Of a stretch of DNA of 64,000 bases, positions 21,508 to 34,512 are shown piece after piece (within the stretch, counting starts at the first letter, position 1; every line of letters begins with the position of its first letter). The DNA comes from Typha latifolia (taxonomy: Eukaryota; Streptophyta; Magnoliopsida; Poales; Typhaceae): assembly GCA_019914945.1 (NCBI GenBank), contig CM034109.1, positions 7,184,479-7,248,478 on the forward strand, read 5' to 3'. The notes beneath the pieces are model-generated. The model saw only the letters and a list, made by a program, of their open reading frames with translations, had not been told where the DNA came from and made no database searches. Both the position numbers and the translations under genes were made by a program.

Positions 21508-24500
21508 ATGGGTAAGCCAAAGAAGGTGAAGAAGAAGAAGAAGGCGGCGGCGGCGGCGGCGACTTCTTCCACCCCTGGTTCGTCCAATTCTAGCAAGTTC
21601 AAGAAGAAAACTAAGGGTAAGTATAACAACGAAGTAGCCGCGCCGGAGCCGGCGAACGATGAGAGGAATGTGGAGACTCCGGCTTCAGCGACGGCGTCGG
21701 CTTCGGCGTCCAGACCCAGTGATGCCGCTGCTATTAGTAGTAAGGCGGTGGAGGGGAGTGATGGGAACGAGAGGCAGGAGAAGAGCTCGGGGTTCATCTT
21801 TATGTGCAGCGGGAAGACGAAGCCGGAGTGCTATCAGTATCGCGTGTTTGGGTTGCCGAGAGGGAGGATCGAGGCGGTCGAGAAGATCAAGCCTGGGACA
21901 AAGCTGTTTCTTTACGATTTCGATGTCAAGCTGCTTTATGGGGTTTACAAGGCGACGTCCAAAGGTGGGATGAATCTGGCTCCGGAGGCTTTTGGAGGAG
22001 CATTTCCCTCTCAGGTATGTCGCTTCCTCGGTATTTTCCTCCCTTTTCTTTTATTTCCTGTTGAATTGGATCAGATAGATTTATCTACTCTATAATTGTG
22101 GAAGTTTGCATCTGATGGTCTCTATATCTTTGCCTGCTTCCACAGTAAAATTTTGTAGTCTTACAATATTTTTTAGTAAGATGTTGTGGGAGTGGTCTTT
22201 GAAATCTAAACAATCTGTTTATTATTAGGATGAATCTGATATTTAATCTGTCTTGAGATTGTAACCCTTTAGGTTTTACCCTCGACGCAATATTTCTATT
22301 GTATTTATGAACCTTTATTCCAATTGGTATTGGCAATCAGAGAAACATGATCTAGTTGTTTGGTTTACCTTTTCTCATTGTGTTTTGAACGGCATATATT
22401 CTGACATGATCACTAGGTTGTCAGAATATAGGGTCAGTTGGGTTCATCTTTTGACATTCACATGCCCTCATGAGGTACTTCTCTACCCGAAACCACATCT
22501 TGTAACTGCATACCACATATGATATGGTGCAGAAATTTCCTGCAAGCTTTGGTGTACTGACCAAATACTCATGTGGTCAAGTAAACTCTTGTAGTCTTGT
22601 TTCGGGGTAAGTGGGGGAGACACCAAGCAATTTTAGAAAGTTGGGAGGGTACCCACTTGTGACCTAGAAGGTCATAAGATTTAAGTCCACCTCCAAACAA
22701 TTTGTTATAAGCAAATTGTTTGGGTGTTGGTGGCTTAGCTTGGCTTTGGCTCAGCGGGTTGTTAGTTTGGAAAAGCAGCTTGACGGTGTGATAATTAAGA
22801 ATAATGGTTCCGCGACACGATGACTTGGAGCTTAGATCCATCTACATCTGTTAGCTAAATTTTTTTTAGTAAGACCTAAGTGTCTTTGTATTAAGAGAGA
22901 GTTGACTCTTTGTCCATCTCATATCTAATCTTCGAGCTCATGAATGATAAAAAAAAGGATAAGTGCGGAGGCAAATGAGTAACTTATCACTATAAGGTCG
23001 CATAGCATAGAGTGGTCGTTCATGTTGCACATTACATGCTATTTACCATTATTTAAGGTTAGAGATCATTTTCTCCTTACAGCTTGAAATATCATATATT
23101 GTTAGTAATTTCTATTTGTTACAGAATATATAGTTTCTTTTCCATTATTTGGGTTATTTGCTTATTTGAAGATGTTAAAAATATCCTTTGACACTATTCC
23201 AAGGTTGGAATAAAAATACAAAGTGGTGCTGGAGCCCCACATAAACGCATTATTAGATGCATAAGTGTTTTGCAGTTAGAATGTCAGGAATTTGAAACTA
23301 TTCCCATTCAGTAATGGGACAGTGTAATGTTTTCTATAAAACAGTTAACAGATATAATTTTTTCCAGTGTATTGAAAAATAGTTTTGACAGCCGTCTAGG
23401 CAGGCAGCATGCCAGCCGCCCTGCTAACACACTATGCACCCAAATTATGTGGTCGAACCGCATAATCAGGCTTTGGCAGGCCGACATTGTGGCAAGCGGG
23501 TCGGGCAAAAATGGTTTGGGTGTGAACAGATTGTGCATTAGTTAAAATTATAAATTAAAAAAAAAAAACTCACTGAGCCCTAAATCCTCTACTCTCAAAT
23601 CCCTCCCTCTATAGCTCTCCTCTCAACAGTGCATGCAAGCAAAGATCTCCAGTTCTAGTGTGTGTATAATTCTGTTTAGGTAATGACTTGTAGAATAAAT
23701 ATCACACAGTAATCTCTGTTGTGATTGGAAAATATCAGATTCTTTCTTTTGAATGCAATGCATTGTATTTACAATTCCATCATCCCTTTTGGTGATTGTT
23801 TTCTTCTTGCAATGAGACGCTCGCTTTGCACTTATTAAAGTGAACTCCTATATTATGAACTTGCAATTGTGGCTGTTAATTATGTATAGCCCTACATTTT
23901 AGATTTCATTACTAATATATCTCCATATTTTGCAGGTTAAATTTAAGATTGACAAGGATTGCTTACCTCTTCCTGAGAGTACTTTCAGACATGCTATACA
24001 AGAGAACTATAGTTCAAAGGGCAAGTTTACTCCTGAGCTCAACTCAAAGCAAGTAAGTTTTGATTATCTATATTTCTATTTTATAGCATGAAAAAGATAA
24101 AGGGATTAGTCACTTATTTGCTTCTGAAGTTAACTTCATTGGGTTTTTTTTTCCTTGTTTGCTGATTGAATTTCTACTTTTTGAGCTTAATTACAGGTCC
24201 ATAAGTTGATAATGTTGTTCCAACCCATCAGTTTAACACATCAACCAGCACCCCCACAATATGTTGAGGAAAGGCGCCCTCCGCCTCCTGCTCACTTGCA
24301 TCCTCTGGAGGATCCTTATAGATCTGGACAACAGCCACCTGCTCCACCGCCTATTGAGTCCCGGTATATTCACCAAGTACTACCATATGCAAATGATCCA
24401 TATGCACATTACCAACATGAGCCTCCCATGGCAGAGCCTCGACCTGCTCCCGCATCTGTTTTGCCTCCCCATAATCATCTATATTATCCAGCTATCTCAA

Positions 24501-26353
24501 ATGATCCATATCGAACGGATCCTGAGCGATCTTACTATACGGAAAATCCTATTTCATCTGGGAGGTATGTAATTCTTTGCTGGTATCATCTGGTATATAG
24601 ATGTACTATGCTTGAATTCTCTTCTCTGTGAAGGGTGCCTGATATTGGGATATTTCTCAAATATTTTTTTGTATGTGCACATGCTTTATAGAACCTGACC
24701 TTTGATCCTGCCAGAAACTCTTGAGACCTCTCTATTGTCTATTGAAGAATTTAGTGATGTTTAAGAATTAGCAGTCCCTTCTATCACTATGATTGCTTCA
24801 AGATTCATTCTCATCCTTGAATAGTTATAGTATGTGTAATTTCCTATTGGACCCAATAATTCTATTTACATGAATTAGCTAGGTGAGGTTCACATAATGT
24901 TGTCTTTGTACTAGATTGTCCATTTCATATAATGCCACATCTGTACCTTGTTCTTTCTGTTCTTCCTTGTATACAATGCTATTTCTACGTTAATCATTGA
25001 TGTGATGTGAGGTTTAAAGTTCAAACTACCAACTGCATCTCTTTCTTGATTTCAGTTCTTACATCAAAACTTTCATTGACTTTTTCGTTGTATGAATAAT
25101 GGTGAACTATTTCCCATGCTGATGTCCAACAGAGTTGAGGTTAAGGATAAAAAAGTCATTTCTAAATGTTATTGTAATATTAATTACACCATAATCAAGT
25201 AAGAAACCAGCTTTAGTTGTTAGAGAAATTGCAGCTAGAAAATTGCAAAAAAATGAAATTCAGGGATATGAAAAATAATCAAGATTTTGTATTTATGAAC
25301 AAATAGGTGAATATCTATGATAGTGCAAGTGATCAGCAAGTAACAAAGGAAATAGAAAATTTAATGTTGTATCCATATTAGTATATCATGCCATATATTA
25401 TCATGTTCTGTTCTATTGTCCATTCTATATTACCTTGATCAGTGATGTGTATTAACTATATACTCTAAAAACTTAAGTCGTTGGACAATGATGTCTTTTA
25501 TGTTTTATATTTTAACATTTCCTCTCATTTCTGAGCTTAAAATATTTGGATGGACTTAAGAAGTGGACTTGACTTAAATAAGTGAAGATTTTATTTTAAA
25601 TGACAAATAGGGTTTTGGTAAGATTTGCGGATCTCTATTATGATATTATATTAAATTACCAAATACTATAAAAATTTAAGCTGTTGGAGAACGATGATTT
25701 ATAAATTTTATATTCTGACAATGTGCTATGAGGTTCAACTACCAACTGACACTGAAATTTAGCATTGATTGACTAGTGGACTGTTAGCCACTTACTAGAA
25801 CAGGCCTTAATCTTATTATTTTGGTTGATACTGAGTGATGCTCGTCTCTTTCAGCATCAGATACAGACTAGTCCCAGAGATAATTCCAAGAGATCCACTC
25901 CTTGTAAGGGATTACAGGTCGTTAACAGGCAGGGTGAGTGAAACAGCTGTGAGTGCTGATCGTGTGAATGAGGTCAACTACTCTGAGCAACCTGTCACCC
26001 ATGTTACACGTGTACCTGAATTGCCACCTCAAACAAGCTACTGGACAGCACCCTATCGCGAACGTGCATATAGTGCAAGTCTTCAAGCACCCTATGGCGA
26101 TCCAAATCGTGCATACACTGCAAGTCGCCAAGCGCCTTATGGCGATCCAAACCGTGCATACACTGCCAGTCTTATAGCACACTACGGCGATCCAACTCAT
26201 GCATACACAGCAAGTCTTCAAGCACCCTATGGCAATCCAAATCGTGCAAACAACACAAGTCTTCAAGAACCAGTGTCAATCAGAGCTGATGTGCAGAATG
26301 TGCCTGTTTCATCTCTCTATTCATTTGCTGGTGCAGCACCAGCATATCGCTGA
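21508..26353 (+). CDS. DCD (development and cell death) domain protein
   Basis: DCD-domain proteins are plant-specific and are linked to development, hypersensitive cell death and stress; their biochemistry is poorly known. Exons are 21508-22014, 23936-24052, 24197-24564 and 25855-26353, giving 496 residues. A lysine-rich N-terminus (PKKVKKKKK) followed by alanine/serine low-complexity sequence may be a nuclear signal. The DCD domain covers about residues 95-218 across the first three exons: [47 protein letters not shown], and the closing [11 protein letters not shown] proline/histidine-rich linker follows, then a tandem 15-residue repeat (see 26048-26266). The start at 21508 (ACCATGG) has a strong context. 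It ends convergent with NAA30. Confidence 0.92.
22746..22957 (+). mobile_element. SINE-like short retroposon, copy 1
   Basis: It begins with an A-box-like TGGCTCAGCGGGTTG and ends with CTCATGAATGATAAAAAAAA, a short poly(A) tail. The same start and end, with related body sequence, recur at about 35400-35554. It lies in the first intron of the DCD gene, in the same orientation. Family-level assignment is an inference; no clear target-site duplication was found and the exact 5' end is uncertain. Confidence 0.5.
26048..26266 (+). repeat. Coding 45-bp tandem repeat in the DCD gene
   Basis: Five consecutive units: 26048-26086 (39 bp), 26087-26131, 26132-26176, 26177-26221 and 26222-26266 (45 bp each). 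The peptide consensus is [18 protein letters not shown] identity between neighbouring units is high, so copy number may vary between individuals. Confidence 0.92.
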
Positions 26354-26433
26354 TTGCTTCAGATGTACCACTTTGTTGTCTCTCTGGCTTTCTGATTGCT
26401 TCAGACGTACCACTTTGTTGTCTCTCTGGCTTT
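26350..26433 (+). repeat. 42-bp tandem duplication containing the DCD stop codon
   Basis: Units 26350-26391 and 26392-26433 differ at one base (AGATGTACC versus AGACGTACC). The TGA stop is the second to fourth base of the first unit. Confidence 0.93.
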
Positions 26434-27254
26434 ACTAATTTGATGATGTCCACCTGTTACATTTGCTAGATGCAAAGATCCTATGGATAAGTTTGCCAGA
26501 TTGAGATCTGGAAGAGGCAGTACACAATTGCATCCACCTGACATTTGGGGTCTCTATACTTGACTTATTTGGTGTCTGCATGCATTTTATGGTTTACTTC
26601 GTAGTCACTTGGATGATAATGTAGCTGTTGTGAGGTTGAAGATAAATGCGATCTGTTCCTAGTGGACTAGTAGATAAATGATATCGAGTCTGTTTCAGCT
26701 CCTTTGCTCATCATTGTCAAGTTTGTAATCTTGTTTAATCTGAAAGGTTATTAGGATAAAAGTATATGATTTGACTAATCTGCAAAGAAAACAACATTAA
26801 ATAGTAACAAGGGATGAACAGTGGAGACCATTCATTTAGTCGCAAGAATTACAAAGCATTTAGTAGGGATCTCAAATGCTACAGGGCAAATATAACTCAG
26901 TGATCTGGCGATCAGAGCAGCTTCTGATCACAAGAAGTTACTCCACCAAATTGACAGCAGAACTCCTACCTGATATATATAGCAAAGAAACACGCAAGCA
27001 AAACACACCCTTAAATATTTACTGAACAAGGATGAACGGCATCATCTACAGTTTGCACAATAGGAAAGTGATCCACCATGTAATGGCGCTTGAAAGCATG
27101 AGAGTTCATCTCTAGGTATGTGTGGGAATTCAATCAGCTCGTGTCCTTTGGTGCAGATCATTTTTAACCTGAAGATAGGATTGATTCAGCATCACAATCC
27201 TCCAGTCAAGAAAGCAGTGAAGGCCAATAAGCTGCAAGCAGCTATTTGCATTTT
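26354..27254. other. Convergent 3' region between the DCD gene and NAA30
   Basis: Both genes end here, so the stretch should hold two 3' UTRs. No separate gene was seen. Apart from the 42-bp duplication at its left edge there is no obvious repeat. Confidence 0.6.
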
Positions 27255-30200
27255 CTATGGAAGATCATAATACATCTGAGAGGCACCTCCCCGTGCGTTT
27301 TCAGCAAGTTGGTTATGGATTCCGTCTATGCTGGTAGCATGAAAAGTGGGATTTGGACGAGGAAACAGTAGCTTCAGGCGGAAAGCATCCACTCCATTCA
27401 AGTAGTATCGGTACAATCTCTTCGCTCTTATGAAACCTAGGCGACCGTATAGAGCAAGGGCTCCTTTGTTTGTGACTTCTGCTTCCAGTGTTACCTGTAT
27501 ATAACAAGCCAAGAAGATTAAAAGAGGTGTATATTTGGTCCACAAAAGATATCAATCTGTGCTTCTAATGACTCGTAGCAGTTCCAGATAGATAAAATTA
27601 TACTCATGCATACCTGCCTTATAAGGCACAAGCATTAAATGGTGAACAGATGTACAATCTAAAGTATGCCGCCCATGATATGGATATCACGAATGGAAGA
27701 AAAATGAAAAGAAGGAAAAAAAGAAAAAACCATCTACATAGGTTAGTCTGACTATTACCCTTTTCCTGGAGTAATTTCTACTCAGCAAGCAGGAGCATAT
27801 CAGCTTCAAGCAAATTCATAGCATGAGAGCAGGTAACTAAAGTCAGGGTTTTACCAATATTAAGAATAGTGGGATCTCTCCTTCAGGTACAACATATTGA
27901 TAGGGACTCATACTGGTTTCTAACATAATTCACGAGATATCCCCTTAATACCCACATAAATATCCTGATAGAGAGAGGAAACAACATACCAATGTTCCTC
28001 TTCAAAATAAAAGCATAGATATCTTGTCATGTTAAGACAAGAAAGAGGATATTACTGTCTTTATTACTAGGATACATCAGACAATTTATGAACTTTCAGT
28101 TTCAGAATACAACTTTTAGAAACAATAACCCTTCACCAGATGCAGCACATACAAGAGCCATAAGCTTTCTTGGAATGTCGTTTGAAATTTGAATTGTCTC
28201 ATTGCTCATAGACAGAGGGAAACAAAATAATGCTGATAGTACTCTGCAAGTTAAGCATAAATTCCTAGCATTTTAAAGGGCCAAAAAGAAAACAGAACCT
28301 ACTTATGAGAGTGACAAAGAACTATGTAACAGGAAAAATAATATAAACAAAAGTGAAACAAGCTGAAAACAAGACGCCATCTTCTACAAGTGAGAGATAA
28401 TAAAGTAATGAATCAGACTGCATGGGAGGTATATTTTTTCTTTTCTTTTTTATCGGATGAAGAGAGGGATCTTAATTTGGATGCTAATTTTTAGAGACAT
28501 CTGTGAGACCTAAGTGCTACCATGGTATGGTGTATCTTCCGACGCTTCATGGATAAAGGGAGAGATCTTAAATTTGGGTACTACATCCTTCATGCAACAC
28601 TAATTTAAGCTAAACTAACTTCAGGAAGAAACTTTCATGTCTGTGATGTGGTACAGACACATAGGTTTATTAGATTCAATAGTTGCAAGTCTGTTCAAAC
28701 ATCCATGGAACATGGACGATTCTGAAAAGCATAATTCCAAGGGGACATCAGAGTGCACTGATCTTAGACTATCTAAGATCCTTTTTCTTTTTCTTTTTCT
28801 TTTTTTTTTCTTTGATAAGAATTGGGAATCACCCCAATTAATATAAAGACCCATTGAAAACCCAAAACTGCCACTTCATGGCCCTTAGCCAAATTCTAAT
28901 ATTTTAGTTTGGGAAAAAGCCGTAGAGTCATCTTGGAGTTAACTTAACATGCTTCTGTTAAACCCATATAGCCCTTGAGTTACAATAGGAGTTGCAGTTA
29001 AATCAGGTCTGGCAACCTCCAACTGATCTCTCACACTTTCAAGATGTTTCATCTTCAAAACACGTTCTGATTGTGCAGGAACAAATCATTGTCTTTGAGG
29101 TACAAGATAAAATAATAGCAAAGGACCCATACTCCCATTATTAAATTAATCACATATCTTTATACTTTCATTTAGATTCAAATATTGAGAGTATTATTTG
29201 CATAGGTGAGAACTTCTTGCAACAGTCATTACCTCCTCACAACCAGATTCCATCATCACCTGGATAGATCTGGTAACGAGCTCAGTTGCTGCGACATGAA
29301 AAAGTACATGATTAGTTCAAATAAACCATATTAAGAATGAAAAAAAAAACAATCTGTTCTTACACATTCATTGCTTCATAGAAAGAAAATTACTAATAAT
29401 AGATCTATAGGTAACTCTATTCAGAAACTTAACATTTTATCTATCTGATATTTCTGACAAACACAATTCATTCATGTAATATATAAATATTAATGTTCTT
29501 CAAAACACTAAGATAGGTACAGCAAATAGATATGGTCTAACAAACAGAACAGATATTAGTTCAGGAAACAAAAGAACCATCAAACACATGCAGCATACAA
29601 ATGATATGTTCATTTGGAAGTCTATAGAAATGTTCTTTCCTAGTTGCAGTTAGGTGCCTCGTTTCTCATAGATTAAATCTATTACCAAGTCGTCACTATG
29701 ATATGAAACAACTAGAATAAACATATCATCCGACAAGAAATAGCTGTAGCACTTTAGTGAATTGGAATACAAATTCTTTGCAGCAGAGATACCAACTGTT
29801 GAAACATGTTAGAGTCCAAACTCTATTAATATAAACACACTCCAAATCTTCAAGATCCAAAATATTAGTTTCTTCAAGAAATGGTTCACCTTTTTCGTTA
29901 TAATCAGCAAATTAGAAATATCCAAAATTAATCAGGAAAAGAATCCATTTAATTTTCACTTCCCAGTTAGACTACCACTCGTATGTACACTTTAACACCA
30001 TATTCCTATGAAAAAAAAAATCTCATTTTCTATCAAATTCAGCATAAAGAAAGCGAAAGAACTCCCAGAACCAACAGTGTCATGATCCACAACAATAGAA
30101 TAATTCAAATTTGCTCCTTTTCTAAACAAAACCAAGCTATAAATAATAAATAATATTCAAAATAGCACGAAAGGAATAAACTTTGATGCACCTATTCCTT

Positions 30201-30592
30201 TTCCCCGGTAGGGTTTGATGACTACCAACATCGCGATATAGCCTCTAAACGTATTCCTGTGCTCCCCCATCTTGCATACCACCGTGCCGACGCACTTGCC
30301 CTTATGAAACGCCTACAAATTTGCCATAAAATTGGGAAATTGGAGACGAAAGAGAGAAATCTACAGAGAGATAGAGAGAGATCGGTGGTAGTAGCATTAC
30401 GAGGAAGGTGATATTTGGCCATAGGTAGACGAAGTAGCGGTAGGTGAAGATGGAGTAGGGTTCGCTGAGCTCGTCGTCGACGAGAGCCATGATAAGGGGG
30501 AGGTGGTGTTCTCCGCCGTAGCTCACGTACTCGATCTCCCCCGGTGGGAATACCGCGGGTTCCCCTCCTCCGCCGCCAACTTCCGCCGCCAT
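27255..30592 (-). CDS. NAA30: N-alpha-acetyltransferase 30, NatC catalytic subunit (MAK3-like)
   Basis: NatC acetylates N-terminal methionine followed by a hydrophobic residue, acting co-translationally at the ribosome; the plant homologue is MAK3. Exons on the minus strand, in order: 30592-30401, 30312-30192, 29288-29233 and 27494-27255, giving 202 residues. An acidic, glycine-rich N-terminus leads to the family signature [17 protein letters not shown] near residues 44-59. The GNAT acetyl-CoA loop is RGKGIA at 100-105 (R/Q-x-x-G-x-G/A), preceded by the beta-strand GYIAMLVV. The C-terminal GNAT part reads [21 protein letters not shown] and [14 protein letters not shown]. The start at 30592 follows the family; an in-frame ATG nine codons upstream is less likely. 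Length is normal and no residue is missing. Confidence 0.94.
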
Positions 30593-31725
30593 TGTGTCTC
30601 TCTCCGCCCGATCCCTCACGGAGGAGCTCCGTTGGCTTATAATAGTTTTTGCGAAGAAAGGGTCTCGGCTCTTCTAACGTACAAATAATGTATTTTTTAA
30701 TTGATAAAAACTTAAGGGTGTTATTTACAAATTTGTGCTATTTAGTATTTATTACTCAATAGTATATATGAAGTACCAATAGTTGCCCCCCACAAGTGCA
30801 ACGAATTCGGATTCGGTCCATCTAGTTTTATTGGGTTTAAAACTTGAATCGGATTTTAAATAAATAGACGATTCTAATATCCGTTATGAATAAGACTCGA
30901 ATTGGAATAACTTGTATAATATATAATATAAAATATAAATAATTTATTCGAAAGCAACAAGTCAACTTTTGACGCTCAATTATATAGAGTAAAAATTAGA
31001 GCATAATATTTTAATTATCTCACTAAAAATGACAAAAACATAATAGAAGTATGAATATATGTTTCAAGAGATGAGAGATTATTCATCTGAATCAGCTTTG
31101 ACTTGAGTCCAATTAACTCGGATTAATAAACGGGTCTGATTCGGGTTGAGTATTGTTGGATCTTACTGGATATGGATTTATTTAAAATTGAAGGCATTGA
31201 TGCTTTTGGGCTTCAACTGTACAAAACTATTCGGCCTCATTTGAGTCGGCCCATTATTTGGGCAGATTCTACTTCTCTCTTAATGGTCTCCTGCCTATAT
31301 TATATAATTAGTATTACCATAGGATAGACATTTATGAGCAGCTAATTTGGAAGTTTCTCTAGTGTTATCAACTTATCCCTCAGTTAAATTTATACCATCT
31401 CGTATACTCATTGTAGTACTACTATGGCAAAACATATATCTATATATATTTTTTTGGAGAAAAAACTCCTTTAGAAAAAAATATAACTACTCGAGCAAAC
31501 TCCTTAAGATTGAAGGTTGTGTGTGTGTATAACATCAATGCAAAATCTCATGTCCATGTAGCCAAAGACAATCTCGTCGGCAGACTAATTAAGCCACTGA
31601 TACAATTATACGACAAACATATTAAGTTACTATATAGCTAGTAAATTTCTTCATTCCTTCAGAAAAACTTAATTCGGAACACAACAAATAACTCATAGAC
31701 ACCACCAAGTCTCCCCACCACAAGA
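30593..31725. other. Region between the NAA30 start and the LEAFY 3' end
   Basis: The right half contains the presumed LEAFY 3' UTR (both genes are on the minus strand). The left half is the NAA30 promoter. GGCCCA and TGGGC-type motifs occur near 31200-31265. No exon or RNA gene was seen. Confidence 0.5.
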
Positions 31726-34424
31726 TCATAACAAAAACATGGACGGTGGCGGTGGCGGCGGCGGCGGCGGGGGTAGGCCGTCGGGTGCTCCGCCCAGGAC
31801 GGAGCTATCCGCTGCGGCGGCGGCGGCGTTGCTACGCGCGAAGTGGCAGAGCTGGCGGAGTTTGGTGGGCACGTACCAGATGGCGAGGCGGGGGTGGGCG
31901 TTGAAGACGGCGTCGATGTCCCAGCCGTGGCGGGCGGAGATGGCGACGAGCGGCTTGTAGCAGGCCTGCCGCCACGCGCCGACGTTCTCGCCGCGCTCCT
32001 TGAAGGCCCGCCGCAGGGCGTTGGATGCCTCCTCGTCGAGGCAGTGGAGGGCATAGCAGTGCACGTAATGCCGCATCTTCGGTTTGTTGATGTAGCTCGC
32101 CCCCACCTTCTTGGCGTACCGGAACACTTGGTTCGTCACCTGCACTTACGTACGTACTATTTATTTCTCTTATCACTTTACTCATACCAACCTTAATATA
32201 ACCAAATCTCGAAGTAAAGCATATAATTGTGAAACATAGAGTAGTAACAATTTAAACAACCAGCTATAAAGGGAATTCCCTAAATAACACCCCAAGTTTT
32301 ACGTATCTTATGATTAACACCCGAGCTAGTTTATAGTTTAACCCCTAATATGAGAGTAATGTTGGTTATGGATTGATCAAGTTGTTCTACAAATAAACTG
32401 ATATGACGACAAATTTTGCTACACCGCCGGTCGTAGGAAAAATCTGCGGCCCCAGACTGCAGGGATTCGGTTCCCACAGATTGCCTCAAATATCGCGCAC
32501 TGCGCCGAACGGCGTGGCCCGGTACTAACTCAGAAAAATAAAAAGAACAACAACGTGACCCGGTCAACGTTATCTCTGCGGGATATCACGAGTGACATCC
32601 GTCCCACTATTTCCCGGTGCGAATCTTGATGCAACAGTGTCCACTCATTAGACGTCGCCGGACGCTGCCGTCGGGCCCCACTGCGGCTACCGTGCCACGT
32701 GGCGGCGCCCAGGGCGGCGACGCATCCGAGGATGTCAGGCGGGATCCCGTATTCCGACAAAGACCCCGACAAGACAACACACAAGCCACAGCTTTCCGTC
32801 CTATGTCTATCAGACACGTCATCAGACACATCTAACTCGTACGTACACAGGTCTCTATTTCTCTTATCTATCTATGACCAGTGCCGTGCTCCCGCTCCCA
32901 AAGGGCCGAACGCCAGTATAACCTCTCTATCTATATATGTAACAGGACTCCATTGCAGGATCCTTTCATTAGGATTGTAAAAGAAAAAAAAAAGAACAAA
33001 AGAAGTAGATTATGAAATTAATATATATGACGTGGCAATGATCTAATTAATAAAGTTGGAGTTCTTAAGTTGCAAGTCGTACGTACCTTGGTGGGACACT
33101 TGTGGCCTTGCTCTTTGGCCATGGACTGGACTTGGATAAGGAAGAGACGACACTGCTCGTAGAGGTGGAACAAGTAATCCAACCCGTTCTTCTTCGCACG
33201 TGCCACCTCGCCGGGCTCCGTCACGATGAAGGGGTGCTCGCGCTGCTTCTCCCCTCCGCCTCTACCGCCAATGCCGCCGCAAGTGCCCGACGACTCCTCC
33301 GAGCCCCACCCGCCTTCCTCCACCTCGTCTTCCTCCTCCTCCTCCTCGTCGTCCCGATCCCTCTCTTCGTGATCTCCTCCTCCTGCGTCGTGTTGGGATT
33401 TGTTCCGCCTCTTCTTCCTACTGGTGGTCTTCTTCTTGGCGCTGCTGCGAGACTTGGCGCGGGCGGCCGCCGCGGCCGCGGCTAGCTCTCCGCCGCTTCC
33501 CGCGGCCTCCCTCTCCTGCTGCACGGGCTCCTCGGATAACCCTGGGGATTGTAGTTGGATAAAGAAACTACCAAAAATTTGGATAAAATTAAGAAACGTA
33601 GATGGAAATTATTAGAGCGTATATCAGCAGAACGTGATCATCCTAGTCTAACTTGCGCCAGGAAGAAGGTTAACAAATGATCGAATAAGATAGACAGTTG
33701 AGGGATAAGTAAACGGATCAAGTCAGAGGAGAGAAAATTCCGACGCAACGCCCCCCCGGCTCGTTTTAGCAGTCAGGAAGGAACTAAACTACTGAGAAAA
33801 AAGAAAGTAGAGTGAACTCCCAGCGCTTCATAGAAGAAGAGAGTTCTTCATATCTAACGTCCGCGCGGTACCACCGTAACGTATAAGTGTCAGACAAGAG
33901 GTACAGAGGAGGACGACTCTTGCCCGTTTTTAGCAACAGATAGCTACCCCTATTTAACGTGCGCCGGGAGAGGAGGTGGGCTCACCTTCCTGGGAGAGCG
34001 CGTCGAGCACCGCGTTGGCCGGGTAGTAGTGGGGCTGCTGCGGCGGCGGCGCCCCGTGGTCGGGAGTGAGCGCGGGGTGGCGGCGCCTCCCGTCGTCTCC
34101 CGGAGGGAGGAGATGGTGGTGGTGGATCTGTTGCAGGACTGCGCCGTGGATGCGACGGCGCTCGGCGCGTAACGCAGCCTTGAGGCCGTAGCGCTCGCCG
34201 AGGAGGAGGTCCCAGCGGAAGAGGTGGGAGAGGGTGGCCATCATGTCATCGAGCTCGGCCTCCGTCATACCCACCAGCGTCGCCGCCGTGAAGCCCAGTT
34301 CACCGATGCGCGCCACCGTGGCATACCGCACGCCGTACCCTTCCACCACCTCTTCCAGGTCGCGTGGCGGAGGAAAGGCGCCGCCGAGGTCCCACGAGAA
34401 GCCCTCGCCGGTAGGATGATCCAT
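31726..34424 (-). CDS. LFY: FLORICAULA/LEAFY floral meristem identity transcription factor
   Basis: LEAFY is a plant-specific transcription factor that gives floral identity to meristems and in monocots also affects branching. Exons on the minus strand are 34424-33986, 33541-33087 and 32139-31726, giving 435 residues with the two introns at the usual LFY positions. The N-terminal SAM-type oligomerisation domain covers about residues 18-90 ([18 protein letters not shown], then [18 protein letters not shown]). A variable region has histidine/glutamine runs, a basic alanine-rich block and a long acidic EED stretch. The C-terminal helix-turn-helix DNA-binding domain runs from [20 protein letters not shown] to [13 protein letters not shown]. 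The tail is unusual: a run of about ten prolines, then SMFLL. An ATG at 34514 is in frame but overlaps a TATA box, so 34424 is chosen. No damage seen. Confidence 0.97.
32420..32850. other. GC-rich island in LEAFY intron 2
   Basis: About 430 bases of markedly GC-rich sequence lie inside an otherwise AT-rich intron. They include a perfect G-box palindrome GCCACGTGGC at 32694-32703 and several CGTCA/ACGT cores. Open frames here are on both strands, short and unconnected to the LFY frame. The island may be regulatory or an old insertion; I cannot decide. Confidence 0.45.
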
Positions 34425-34512
34425 TTCCTTTCTTACCCCTTCCTCTCTCTTGGTCTTCCCCTGAGAGCCCGAGTCGGTCGGTGTTGCGGTATTACTTAGC
34501 GAGACTGGCTTC

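Noticed and set aside
23390..23630. GC-richer block with an A-run in DCD intron 1, suspected exon or retrocopy
   Set aside because: Using it as an exon would break the DCD domain frame, and I recognise no source gene.
32617..32980. Plus-strand frames across LEAFY intron 2
   Set aside because: They arise from GC-rich sequence with few stops, lie on several frames and lack any recognisable domain.
31739..34499. Plus-strand frames antisense to LEAFY exons
   Set aside because: Shadow frames caused by high GC content at third codon positions.
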